Shown: positions 7,211 to 13,532 of the stretch, piece by piece
How the letters are laid out: the number at the start of each line of letters is the position of its first letter
How positions within the stretch are numbered: position 1 is the stretch's first letter
NCBI RefSeq assembly: GCF_937906425.1
Contig: NZ_CALCYR010000154.1
Span: forward strand, 1 to 18,672
Direction of reading: 5' to 3'
DNA length: 18,672 nt
DNA from: an uncultured Methanobrevibacter sp.
GTDB taxonomy: Archaea > Methanobacteriota > Methanobacteria > Methanobacteriales > Methanobacteriaceae
The notes under the pieces: generated by a model
What the model saw: the letters and a program-made list of their open reading frames with translations, nothing else
The model's database searches: none
What the model was told of the DNA's origin: nothing
Program-made: the position numbers and the translations under genes

Positions 7211-7254
7211 AATTTTATTAATTTTTTTTTTAAAAAGTTTTTTAAGAATCACTT

Positions 7255-7300
7255 TAATAATTTCATTAATAATTTCATTAATAATTTCATTAATAATTTT
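7255..7300. repeat. 12-bp tandem repeat
   Basis: Three exact copies of TAATAATTTCAT (7255-7290) are followed by a partial fourth. It is a short slippage-type array in the same gap as the 18-bp array and the MITE-like element; no function is suggested. Confidence 0.8.
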
Positions 7301-7474
7301 TTAAGGATTTTTAATAATTCATCGAATTTTACTTAATTTTAAAAAAAGTCCTTAATTTGAATAAATAAGTATATAAATATGATTTACTATAATTAATTAA
7401 TGTATAGAAATTTAAAAAAACTTATCGCAGGTTAAAGATTTTGCAGTATTGTCAAATGTTTAGCTTGTATAAAA

Positions 7475-7486
7475 TTTATATTTATT
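7475..7486 (+). promoter_or_regulatory. TATA box of the aspartokinase gene
   Basis: TTTATATTTATT lies 50 bases before the ATG at 7525, predicting a leader of about 20 bases with the AGGTG ribosome site. A second TATA-like word, TATATAAA at 7370-7377, would give a leader of some 125 bases. The same 12-mer occurs before aroK and the adhesin-like gene. No riboswitch fold was recognised in 7378-7474. Confidence 0.5.
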
Positions 7487-7524
7487 AATTATTTTTTTAT
7501 TATAAGAAAAAGGTGTGTAAATAA

Positions 7525-8742
7525 ATGGAATTAATTGTAGCCAAATTTGGCGGTACTTCGATTGGAAATGGTAAAAGAATTAGGAAAGCTGCACAATCTG
7601 TTGTTAATGAGTATATGGATGGCAAGAAGGTTGTCGTTGTTGTATCAGCTATTAATAAGACTACGGATGATTTAGTAGCTATTGCTGATGAATCCATTGG
7701 TAAAGAAGTTACCGAAAAGCAATTGGCGGAAATTTTATCCATGGGTGAGAGAACCAGTATCAGAGTATTTTCCTCAGTTTTGGAATCTTTGGGAGTAAAA
7801 TCCGAATACATTGATCCAGGTCACGAATTATGGCCTGTTATCACTGATAACAATTATGGGAAAGCTAAAATTGATTTTGAAAAAACAGAAGAAAAAGCTC
7901 AAGGCCTTTTTGAACTTTTAGAACAGGGAATCATTCCTGTTCTTTGCGGATTCCTTGGAAGAACTGAAGATGGGGAAGTAACCACTCTTGGAAGAGGCGG
8001 AAGTGATGTAACCGCTTTCCTTTTAGGTCATTGCCTAAAGGCGGATGATGTAATCATAGTTACCGATGTAAACGGTGTAATGTCTACCGATCCAAGAAAA
8101 ATCACTGATGCTGAAAAATTGGATTATATCTCTGTAGAGGAAATGAGGGATTTGGCTACCCATGGCGCTCAAGTTTTACATCCACACGCTTTAAGATTTA
8201 AAGATCCTGAAATCAATGCAAAAATTATCAGTTTTGAAAAGGGAGATTTATCTGACCCTGGAACAGCTATTGTAGGTCCTTTTGAAGATTCTATGAGTAA
8301 ATCAGTTACCTTACATCCTGAACCTATCTCTGTGGTTGCAGTTGTAGGTGAAAACTTGTTAAATCAAATCGGTTTGCTTGCAAAAATGACTACATTGGTG
8401 GCTGATGCCAACATCAATATCTACGGCATCTCTGCAGGTCAAAACTCAATCACATTGTTCCTTGACAAATGTGATGCGGATGAGGCTTATCACATATTGC
8501 ATAATTTGGTGATTGCTGAGGACAGCTTAAGCTCCATTTCATTAGGTAGGGACATTGCAATGTTAACAATGATCAATCCTGATTTTATTGAAACTCCTGG
8601 AGTTATTTCTGAAATTACAAATCCTCTTAAGGAAAGTCAAATTAACATTGTAGAGATTTCATCCTCCCAAACTGCAATTGTGCTATTCATTGATTGGGAA
8701 GATGGAAAGGAAGCCTACAATTTAATTAAGGAAGTTTTATAA
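7525..8742 (+). CDS. lysC: Aspartokinase with tandem ACT domains
   Basis: This 405-residue enzyme phosphorylates aspartate to 4-aspartyl phosphate, the first step toward lysine, threonine and methionine. The amino acid kinase domain (1 to about 260) has the signature KFGGTS (7-12), GRTEDGEVTTLGRGGSD in the ATP/aspartate site and TDVNGVMSTDPRK. Two ACT domains follow (about 275-405), with VGENLLNQIGLLAKM and TPGVISEITNPLKESQINI as their starts, so feedback control by an end-product amino acid is expected; which one cannot be read. The start has AGGTG nine bases upstream. It heads a same-strand run of dapA, dapB and asd, but a 325-bp gap with a hairpin/T-tract follows it, so a single operon transcript is doubtful. 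Confidence 0.96.
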   Translation: MELIVAKFGGTSIGNGKRIRKAAQSVVNEYMDGKKVVVVVSAINKTTDDLVAIADESIGKEVTEKQLAEILSMGERTSIRVFSSVLESLGVKSEYIDPGHELWPVITDNNYGKAKIDFEKTEEKAQGLFELLEQGIIPVLCGFLGRTEDGEVTTLGRGGSDVTAFLLGHCLKADDVIIVTDVNGVMSTDPRKITDAEKLDYISVEEMRDLATHGAQVLHPHALRFKDPEINAKIISFEKGDLSDPGTAIVGPFEDSMSKSVTLHPEPISVVAVVGENLLNQIGLLAKMTTLVADANINIYGISAGQNSITLFLDKCDADEAYHILHNLVIAEDSLSSISLGRDIAMLTMINPDFIETPGVISEITNPLKESQINIVEISSSQTAIVLFIDWEDGKEAYNLIKEVL

Positions 8743-8791
8743 CTTCCGCTTCTATTATTTTTACAAGTACGTTTTTACTTTAACTATTGGA

Positions 8792-8816
8792 GGAAGCCTT
8801 GCTTCCACGTTTTTTG
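8792..8816 (+). terminator. Hairpin/T-tract terminator after aspartokinase
   Basis: GGAAGC (8792-8797) and GCTTCC (8801-8806) form a perfect six-pair stem with loop CTT, followed by ACG and a run of seven T. It lies 50 bases past the aspartokinase stop and is one of the few GC-rich words in the gap. It could also attenuate reading into dapA. Confidence 0.55.
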
Positions 8817-8923
8817 ATGTCTAGGTATTTTGGTTTAAATTTAAATAATGGTTCAAAGATTGGTTTTAATTATTACGAACTTATTTAGGTTTTCACTGAT
8901 ATAAGGTGTTTATAGGAATTATT

Positions 8924-9024
8924 TGATTGAAATAATTAATTTTTTAATTATTTTCAAAGTTTTAGATTTTTAAATTTTGTGATGATTGATTTTTTTTTAA
9001 TTATTTTCAAAGTTTTAGATTTAA
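8924..9024. repeat. Degenerate tandem duplication before dapA
   Basis: AATTATTTTCAAAGTTTT with its flanks occurs at 8946 and again at 8999, and both copies are preceded by a TGATTGA word (8924 and 8983). The offset is 59 bp at the left and 53 bp at the right, so one copy has lost six bases. It fills the second half of the aspartokinase-dapA gap and lies in the probable promoter/leader zone of dapA. Confidence 0.7.
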
Positions 9025-9067
9025 TTAATTAATTAAAAATTGTTTAATATACGAAAAGGTGTTTTAT

Positions 9068-9961
9068 ATGGCTTTTGAAGGAACTGCTGTTGCTATGGTT
9101 ACTCCATTTAAAGAAGATGGAACTATAGATGAAGAAGGTTATAGACAAAATATTAGCTGGTTGATTGACCAGGATGTTGACGGTTTGGTTGCTGCAGGTA
9201 CCACTGGAGAATCTGCTACATTATCTCATGAAGAACATAGAAAAGTTCTTGACATCATGATTGATGAGGCTGATGGCAGAGTAGCCACTATTGCTGGAAC
9301 CGGAAGTAATGCAACCAGCGAAGCATTGGAATTAACTAAATATGCAGATGATGCTGGAGCTGACATGGCTCTTTTAATCACTCCATATTACAATAAACCA
9401 CAACAACATGGTGTTATTGAACATTACACTCAAATCGCTAATTCCGTGGATATTGATTTGATTGCATACAATGTTCCGTCCCGTACCAGTCTTGACATGG
9501 CTCCGGAAACCATTGTTGAACTTGCTAAAGTGGATAATATTGCCGCTTTGAAAGAGGCTTCATCAGATGTGGACAAAGTGTCCAAAACCATGAAATTATT
9601 AAGGGAAAATGGTTTGGAAGACGATATTGTCATCTTGTCAGGCAGTGATGAATTAACCCTTCCTTTAATGTCAATTGGGGCAAGAGGTGTAATCAGCGCA
9701 TCTGCAAATATCGATCCTAGAACAATGGTGCAAATGGTAAACAATATCCTGGACGGAAACTATGACAAGGCTTTGGAATTACATTATAAACAATATGACT
9801 TGATTAAAGCTTTATTCATTGAAACCAGTCCTGCTCCTGCTAAAGAAGCATTGAAAATGATGGGAATGCCTGCAGGGCCTTTAAGATTACCTTTAGTTCC
9901 AATGTTGGAAGAGAATAGGGCAATATTGAAAAAAGCTTTAGAGGATGCTGAAATTATTTAG
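9068..9961 (+). CDS. dapA: 4-hydroxy-tetrahydrodipicolinate synthase
   Basis: This 297-residue TIM-barrel enzyme condenses aspartate semialdehyde with pyruvate, the first step specific to the lysine branch. GTTGESATL (44-52) is the pyruvate-binding signature. Tyr134 in YNVPSRT is the catalytic tyrosine, Arg139 binds the substrate carboxylate, and Lys162 in ALKEAS forms the Schiff base. The length equals the family norm. The ATG at 9068 is chosen over the in-frame GTG at 9059 because AGGTG (9057-9061) is the ribosome site and covers that GTG. dapB follows after 122 bases containing a possible hairpin terminator. Confidence 0.97.
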   Translation: MAFEGTAVAMVTPFKEDGTIDEEGYRQNISWLIDQDVDGLVAAGTTGESATLSHEEHRKVLDIMIDEADGRVATIAGTGSNATSEALELTKYADDAGADMALLITPYYNKPQQHGVIEHYTQIANSVDIDLIAYNVPSRTSLDMAPETIVELAKVDNIAALKEASSDVDKVSKTMKLLRENGLEDDIVILSGSDELTLPLMSIGARGVISASANIDPRTMVQMVNNILDGNYDKALELHYKQYDLIKALFIETSPAPAKEALKMMGMPAGPLRLPLVPMLEENRAILKKALEDAEII

Positions 9962-10027
9962 ATTTATAAAAATTAATATGGATTAATTTAAATTTATTCT
10001 ATAATTTTAGCCGTTATGATTTGTTTT

Positions 10028-10060
10028 GAGATTGATTATTCTTTTAATCTCCATTTTTTT
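10028..10060 (+). terminator. Possible hairpin/T-tract between dapA and dapB
   Basis: GAGATT (10028-10033) can pair with AATCTC (10046-10051) around a 12-base loop, followed by CA and seven T. It lies 67 bases after the dapA stop and 24 bases before the dapB start. The stem is short, so this is tentative. Confidence 0.35.
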
Positions 10061-10083
10061 ATTAAATTTATTTAGATGATACT

Positions 10084-10902
10084 ATGATTAAAGTTGCTGT
10101 TACCGGAGCCGCTGGAAGAATGGGCTCTGGAATTATAAAGAAAATTACTGAACAAGATGATATGGAAGTTGTGGCTGCAATTGAAATGCCAAACACTCCC
10201 CTTGCAGGTATTGATGCTGGCGAAAGGGCAGGTGTAGGCAATATTGGTGTAGCCATTACAGGTTCTGAAGACCTTGAGAAAACCTTAAAGGAATCTGGTG
10301 CTGAAGTATTGGTGGACTTTACCATTGCTCCTGCAGCTGTTGAAACAATCAAGGTTGCAGCTGACTGCGGAGTAAACCTTGTTGTTGGAACCACAGGATT
10401 TACTGAAGAGCAAGCTAAAGGGAATGCTGATGTCATTAAGGAAAAGAATATTAAGGCTGTTATTTCCTCTAACTTTTCAATTGGTGTAAATGTCTTCTTT
10501 AAGGTTTTAAAAGACTTGACTCCTATCTTGAATGACTTTGACATTGAAATTATTGAAGCTCACCACAATCAAAAGGCAGATGCTCCTTCCGGAACTGCAA
10601 TGACTGCTTTTGAAGTGGTTGCTGATGCACTTGGCAGAGACCCTGAGGAAGTTGGGGTTTATGGAAGGCAAGGTCAAGTAGGTAAAAGAACTAAAGAGGA
10701 AATAGGTTTGCATGCAGTGCGTGGCGGAGATATTGTAGGAGACCACACTGTTTTGTATGTTGGAGACGGAGAAAGAGTGGAAATTAAACACATGGCACAC
10801 ACCAGAGAAGTATTCATTGCTGGTGTAATCCGGGCTTTAAGATATGTTGGTTCTGCAGAATCCGGTAAAGTCTCTGACATGTCTGACGTTTTAGGAATTT
10901 AA
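10084..10902 (+). CDS. dapB: 4-hydroxy-tetrahydrodipicolinate reductase
   Basis: This 272-residue enzyme reduces the DapA product with NAD(P)H to tetrahydrodipicolinate. The Rossmann loop GAAGRMG (8-14) binds the cofactor and GTTGFT (102-107) follows. HHNQKADAPSGTA (160-172) is the DapB signature, with His160 and Lys164 as the expected acid/base residues and PSGTA contacting substrate. Full family length. The start has only a weak site (AGATGAT, three bases before), like that of asd, so translation may be modest. The last three codons and stop lie inside a terminator hairpin that is duplicated downstream. No dedicated succinylase or acetylase gene is in the window; Methanobacteriales are known to use the DapL aminotransferase route, which is not visible here. 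Confidence 0.97.
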   Translation: MIKVAVTGAAGRMGSGIIKKITEQDDMEVVAAIEMPNTPLAGIDAGERAGVGNIGVAITGSEDLEKTLKESGAEVLVDFTIAPAAVETIKVAADCGVNLVVGTTGFTEEQAKGNADVIKEKNIKAVISSNFSIGVNVFFKVLKDLTPILNDFDIEIIEAHHNQKADAPSGTAMTAFEVVADALGRDPEEVGVYGRQGQVGKRTKEEIGLHAVRGGDIVGDHTVLYVGDGERVEIKHMAHTREVFIAGVIRALRYVGSAESGKVSDMSDVLGI

Positions 10903-10928
10903 TTTTAATTAATTTCATTCCTTTTTTT
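10893..10928 (+). terminator. dapB terminator, first copy
   Basis: AGGAAT (10893-10898) pairs with ATTCCT (10917-10922), with further AT pairing inside the loop, followed by a seven-T run. The stop codon of dapB lies within the structure. The same element recurs 61 bp later. Confidence 0.5.
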
Positions 10929-10953
10929 AAGATTTTATTAAAAAAATTATGGT

Positions 10954-10989
10954 AGGAATTTAATTTTAATTAATTTCATTCCTTTTTTT
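10954..10989 (+). terminator. dapB terminator, duplicated copy
   Basis: This is a base-identical repeat of the hairpin and T-run, with stems at 10954-10959 and 10978-10983 and T at 10983-10989. Having two in a row should tighten termination before asd, if the element works. It ends 42 bases before the asd start. Confidence 0.5.
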
Positions 10990-11031
10990 AAGAGATTTTA
11001 TTAAAAAATTATGATTATCGAGATGATTTAA

Positions 11032-12081
11032 ATGGTAAAAGTAGGTGTACTTGGTGCAACTGGAATGGTAGGTCAAAGATTTATCCAATTGTTGGCTGAT
11101 CACCCTGATTTTGAAATAGCTGCTCTTGCAGCATCCTCAAGATCTGCCGGCAAAAAGTATGAAGACGCTACCACTTGGTATATGAATAGTGAAATGCCTG
11201 AATCTGTAAGGGATATTACTGTAATTGAAACTGACCCTGCACAAATGGATAAGGATGTTGAAATCGTATTCTCATCACTTCCTGCTGACTTTGCAGCTAA
11301 AGTTGAACCACAATATGCTAAAGACTTTGTAGTGGCTTCAAATGCAAGTGCTATGAGGATGAAAAAGGACATTCCTTTAGTCATTCCAGAAGTCAATCCA
11401 CAATTTTTGGATATGATTGATGCACAGCAAAAAAACAACAATTGGGACGGTTTTATTGTAACAAACCCTAACTGTTCAACCATTGCTTTGACTTTAACCT
11501 TAAAACCTTTATATGATAACTTTAACATAAACAGAATCTATGTATCCACAATGCAAGCTGTTTCAGGAGCCGGTTATAACGGTGTTCCTTCCATGGCTAT
11601 CTTGGATAACTTGGTTCCATACATTGGCGGCGAAGAGGAAAAGATGGAAAGCGAAACTTTACACCTTTTAGGTTCCCTTGATGGCGGAGAAGTAAAACCT
11701 GCAAACTTCTCATTAAGTGCATCATGCCACAGAGTGCCTGTTATTGACGGTCACACTGAAGCAGTGTTCGTAGAGCTTGATGATGAGGCAGACATTGACA
11801 AGATTAAAAAGACAATGGCTGACTTTAGAGGACTTCCTCAAGAATTAGGTCTTCATTCCGCTCCAGAACAACCTGTCATAGTCAAAGAAGAAGATGACAG
11901 ACCTCAACCAAGAATGGATAGAATGGCTTATGGCGGTATGGCTGCGACAGTAGGCAGAGTCAGAAAAGATCAAGCATTTGATAACAGCTTTAAATATGTT
12001 CTTGTAGGACATAATACAATTAGAGGTGCTGCTGGTGCTTCTATATTAAATGCTGAATTGATTAATAAACAAATTTTATAA
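11032..12081 (+). CDS. asd: Aspartate-semialdehyde dehydrogenase, archaeal type
   Basis: This 349-residue enzyme reduces aspartyl phosphate to aspartate semialdehyde with NADPH, the branch point for lysine versus threonine/methionine. GATGMVGQRF (8-17) is the nucleotide loop. Cys148 in TNPNCST is the nucleophile, and RVPVIDGHTE carries substrate-binding Arg234 and His241 as general base. The C-terminal TIRGAAG motif is also typical. Sequence style matches the archaeal/fungal branch rather than the bacterial one. The start has GAGATGAT seven to ten bases upstream. The gene order aspartokinase, dapA, dapB, asd puts the second enzyme of the pathway last. A 65-bp duplication follows the stop. Confidence 0.96.
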   Translation: MVKVGVLGATGMVGQRFIQLLADHPDFEIAALAASSRSAGKKYEDATTWYMNSEMPESVRDITVIETDPAQMDKDVEIVFSSLPADFAAKVEPQYAKDFVVASNASAMRMKKDIPLVIPEVNPQFLDMIDAQQKNNNWDGFIVTNPNCSTIALTLTLKPLYDNFNINRIYVSTMQAVSGAGYNGVPSMAILDNLVPYIGGEEEKMESETLHLLGSLDGGEVKPANFSLSASCHRVPVIDGHTEAVFVELDDEADIDKIKKTMADFRGLPQELGLHSAPEQPVIVKEEDDRPQPRMDRMAYGGMAATVGRVRKDQAFDNSFKYVLVGHNTIRGAAGASILNAELINKQIL

Positions 12082-12083
12082 TT

Positions 12084-12213
12084 TTTTATTAATTCTTTTT
12101 TTATTTTTTTAACTTATTTATGAAAATAGGAATATGGTTGATAGTTTATTTTATTAATTCTTTTTTTATTTTTTTAACTTATTTATGAAAATGAGAATAT
12201 GGCTAATAGTTTA
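12084..12213. repeat. 65-bp tandem duplication after asd
   Basis: Copies at 12084-12148 and 12149-12213 match except for about four substitutions near their right ends. Each holds two T7 runs separated by A, so the array may double a T-tract terminator. Similarity reaches back into the asd stop (ATAATTT against ATAGTTTA). The remaining bases up to 12266 include TTTATTAAAC but no clear promoter. Confidence 0.88.
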
Positions 12214-12266
12214 AAAAGTTTATTAAACGAATATTTAACGAAACTAATGATAATTGGAGACATCAA

Positions 12267-13109
12267 ATGAAAAAGACGTCCCTATTGATTTTTCTATTAA
12301 TTTTTGAAATAGTGGCAGTTACCTTAACCTTAGCCTTAGATGACATTTTCTACTTTTTTAACTTTACATATATCGGCTTGGGCCTTACAATTGGGATTTA
12401 TCTCCATGTCTCAAATAGCAAATATTCAAGATATGGTAGGAATGTCATTCAATTGGCTATAGGATTGTATATGCTTGTTTTTCTTGGATTCATGTCCCAT
12501 GAGAACATGATGATAGAGGGATTCTGGTATTACCTGTTTTTAGGCTCATTTACAGCGGCAGTAATTCATTATGCCGTTGCAAAGATATTCGGTCCGCTAT
12601 TGTTTGGTCGTGGCTGGTGCGGATATGCATGCTGGACCGCTATGATTTTGGATTTATTGCCATACAAATATCCAAATCAAAACCTTGACTATAAGAGAAA
12701 AGGATTTGGATATATTAGGCATATACTCTTTATTGCATCATTAGTTCTTGTTTCAGGACTATTCCTATTTAAAATAAACAATTTGGAAATGTGGATGTTT
12801 TACTTATTCCTCTTAGGCAATATAATTTATTATGCTATTGGAATAGCTCTTGCATTTGCCCTTAAGGATAATCGGGCATTTTGCAAATATATATGTCCTA
12901 CAACAGTTTTTTTAAAGATTTCAAGCTATTTTTCATTGCTTAGGATAAAGCATGATGAAAATTCTTGCATAAATTGTAATAAATGTCTAAGGGTTTGTCC
13001 TATGGAAGTGGATATCTTTGACAATTCCAGAAAAAGGGAAAATGGGACTGAGTGCATACTTTGCTTGAATTGCATTAAGGAATGTCCTCATAGTGCTTTG
13101 GATTTGTAG
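12267..13109 (+). CDS. NapH/CcoG-like membrane 4Fe-4S protein
   Basis: This 280-residue protein has about five or six predicted membrane helices in its first 225 residues and a C-terminal two-cluster ferredoxin domain. The paired motifs GRGWCGYACW (Cys118, Cys122) and FCKYICP (Cys206, Cys210) are characteristic of the NapH/CcoG/RdxA membrane family. The ferredoxin part has CINCNKCLRVCP (Cys234, 237, 240, 244) and CILCLNCIKECP (Cys263, 266, 269, 273), i.e. two complete CX2CX2CX3CP sets for two 4Fe-4S clusters. It is expected to pass electrons at the membrane, but the partner is unknown and no reductase gene lies beside it. The start has GGAG seven bases upstream. A decayed copy of its last codons follows the stop. 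Confidence 0.85.
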   Translation: MKKTSLLIFLLIFEIVAVTLTLALDDIFYFFNFTYIGLGLTIGIYLHVSNSKYSRYGRNVIQLAIGLYMLVFLGFMSHENMMIEGFWYYLFLGSFTAAVIHYAVAKIFGPLLFGRGWCGYACWTAMILDLLPYKYPNQNLDYKRKGFGYIRHILFIASLVLVSGLFLFKINNLEMWMFYLFLLGNIIYYAIGIALAFALKDNRAFCKYICPTTVFLKISSYFSLLRIKHDENSCINCNKCLRVCPMEVDIFDNSRKRENGTECILCLNCIKECPHSALDL

Positions 13110-13152
13110 GGATTGTATTAATGAAAGTTCTTATGGTGCTTTTGTTTGCAGG
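13071..13152 (+). repeat. Decayed duplicate of the NapH-like gene's 3' end
   Basis: The last 13 codons and stop region (13071-13110) align with 13114-13152 at about 31 of 40 positions with one indel. Codon by codon, Cys-Ile-Lys-Glu-Cys-Pro-His-Ser-Ala becomes Cys-Ile-Asn-Glu-Ser-Ser-Tyr-Gly-Ala, so the copy has drifted. Past it, 13153-13357 shows no gene, only AT-rich DNA. Confidence 0.65.
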
Positions 13153-13357
13153 TTGGATATTGAATTTGTTTAATTTTTCTTTTATTGGATCTTTTTCTGA
13201 TTTTTTTTAAAAAAAGAGGATGACCCACAATTTTTACTATTTTTTTATTTCTTATTTTATTAATTTTACTTTTCTAAGTTTTTTTACTTTTATTCCATTA
13301 TTTTTCATATAGCTTAAAAAGATAAATTCAATAAAAATTTATTTAAATAAGTAACGA

Positions 13358-13369
13358 TTTATATTTATT
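13358..13369 (+). promoter_or_regulatory. Candidate TATA box of the adhesin-like gene
   Basis: TTTATATTTATT is identical to the boxes before aroK and aspartokinase. It would give a leader of roughly 145 bases before the ATG at 13533, long for an archaeal gene. A weaker TTTAAATG near 13453 is an alternative with a shorter leader. Confidence 0.4.
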
Positions 13370-13532
13370 TACAAGAGGATTTTTCTGAAAATTTTGGTTT
13401 TTTAATTTTTTAGTCAATTTTTATTTGATTGATTCAAATTCGATTAAAAGATTTAAATGTTTTTTATCATTTTAATATTGGTCTAAAACTTTCTAACTTT
13501 GTTTTGGAAAATCCTGTGAATTGGAGGATGAG

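Larger units (their letters stand above)
10892..11014 (+). repeat. 61-bp tandem duplication of the dapB end
   Basis: Copy 1 (10892-10952) starts in the last three codons of dapB and includes the TAA stop; copy 2 (10953-11014) matches almost base for base apart from a two-base insertion (AAGAGATT for AAGATT) and one fewer A in an A-run. The few differences mean a recent event. Copy 2 reaches to within about 17 bases of the asd start, so it supplies most of the dapB-asd spacer. Confidence 0.92.

Noticed and set aside
7378..7524. Possible lysine riboswitch upstream of aspartokinase
   Set aside because: The stretch is AT-rich with no recognisable conserved lysine-riboswitch core, and this riboswitch class is not known to me from methanogens.
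10068..10880. Minus-strand ORFs opposite dapB
   Set aside because: The plus strand encodes a complete DapB with all motifs; the opposite frames have no family features.
7525..12081. Single lysC-dapA-dapB-asd operon
   Set aside because: Order and strand fit, but gaps of 122-325 bp with T-tract or hairpin terminators make one continuous transcript doubtful; co-regulation is possible.
13121..13210. 29-codon hydrophobic ORF starting with ATG after the NapH-like gene
   Set aside because: Its 5' third lies in the decayed copy of the upstream gene's tail and it has only a weak ribosome site, so a chance ORF is the simpler reading.
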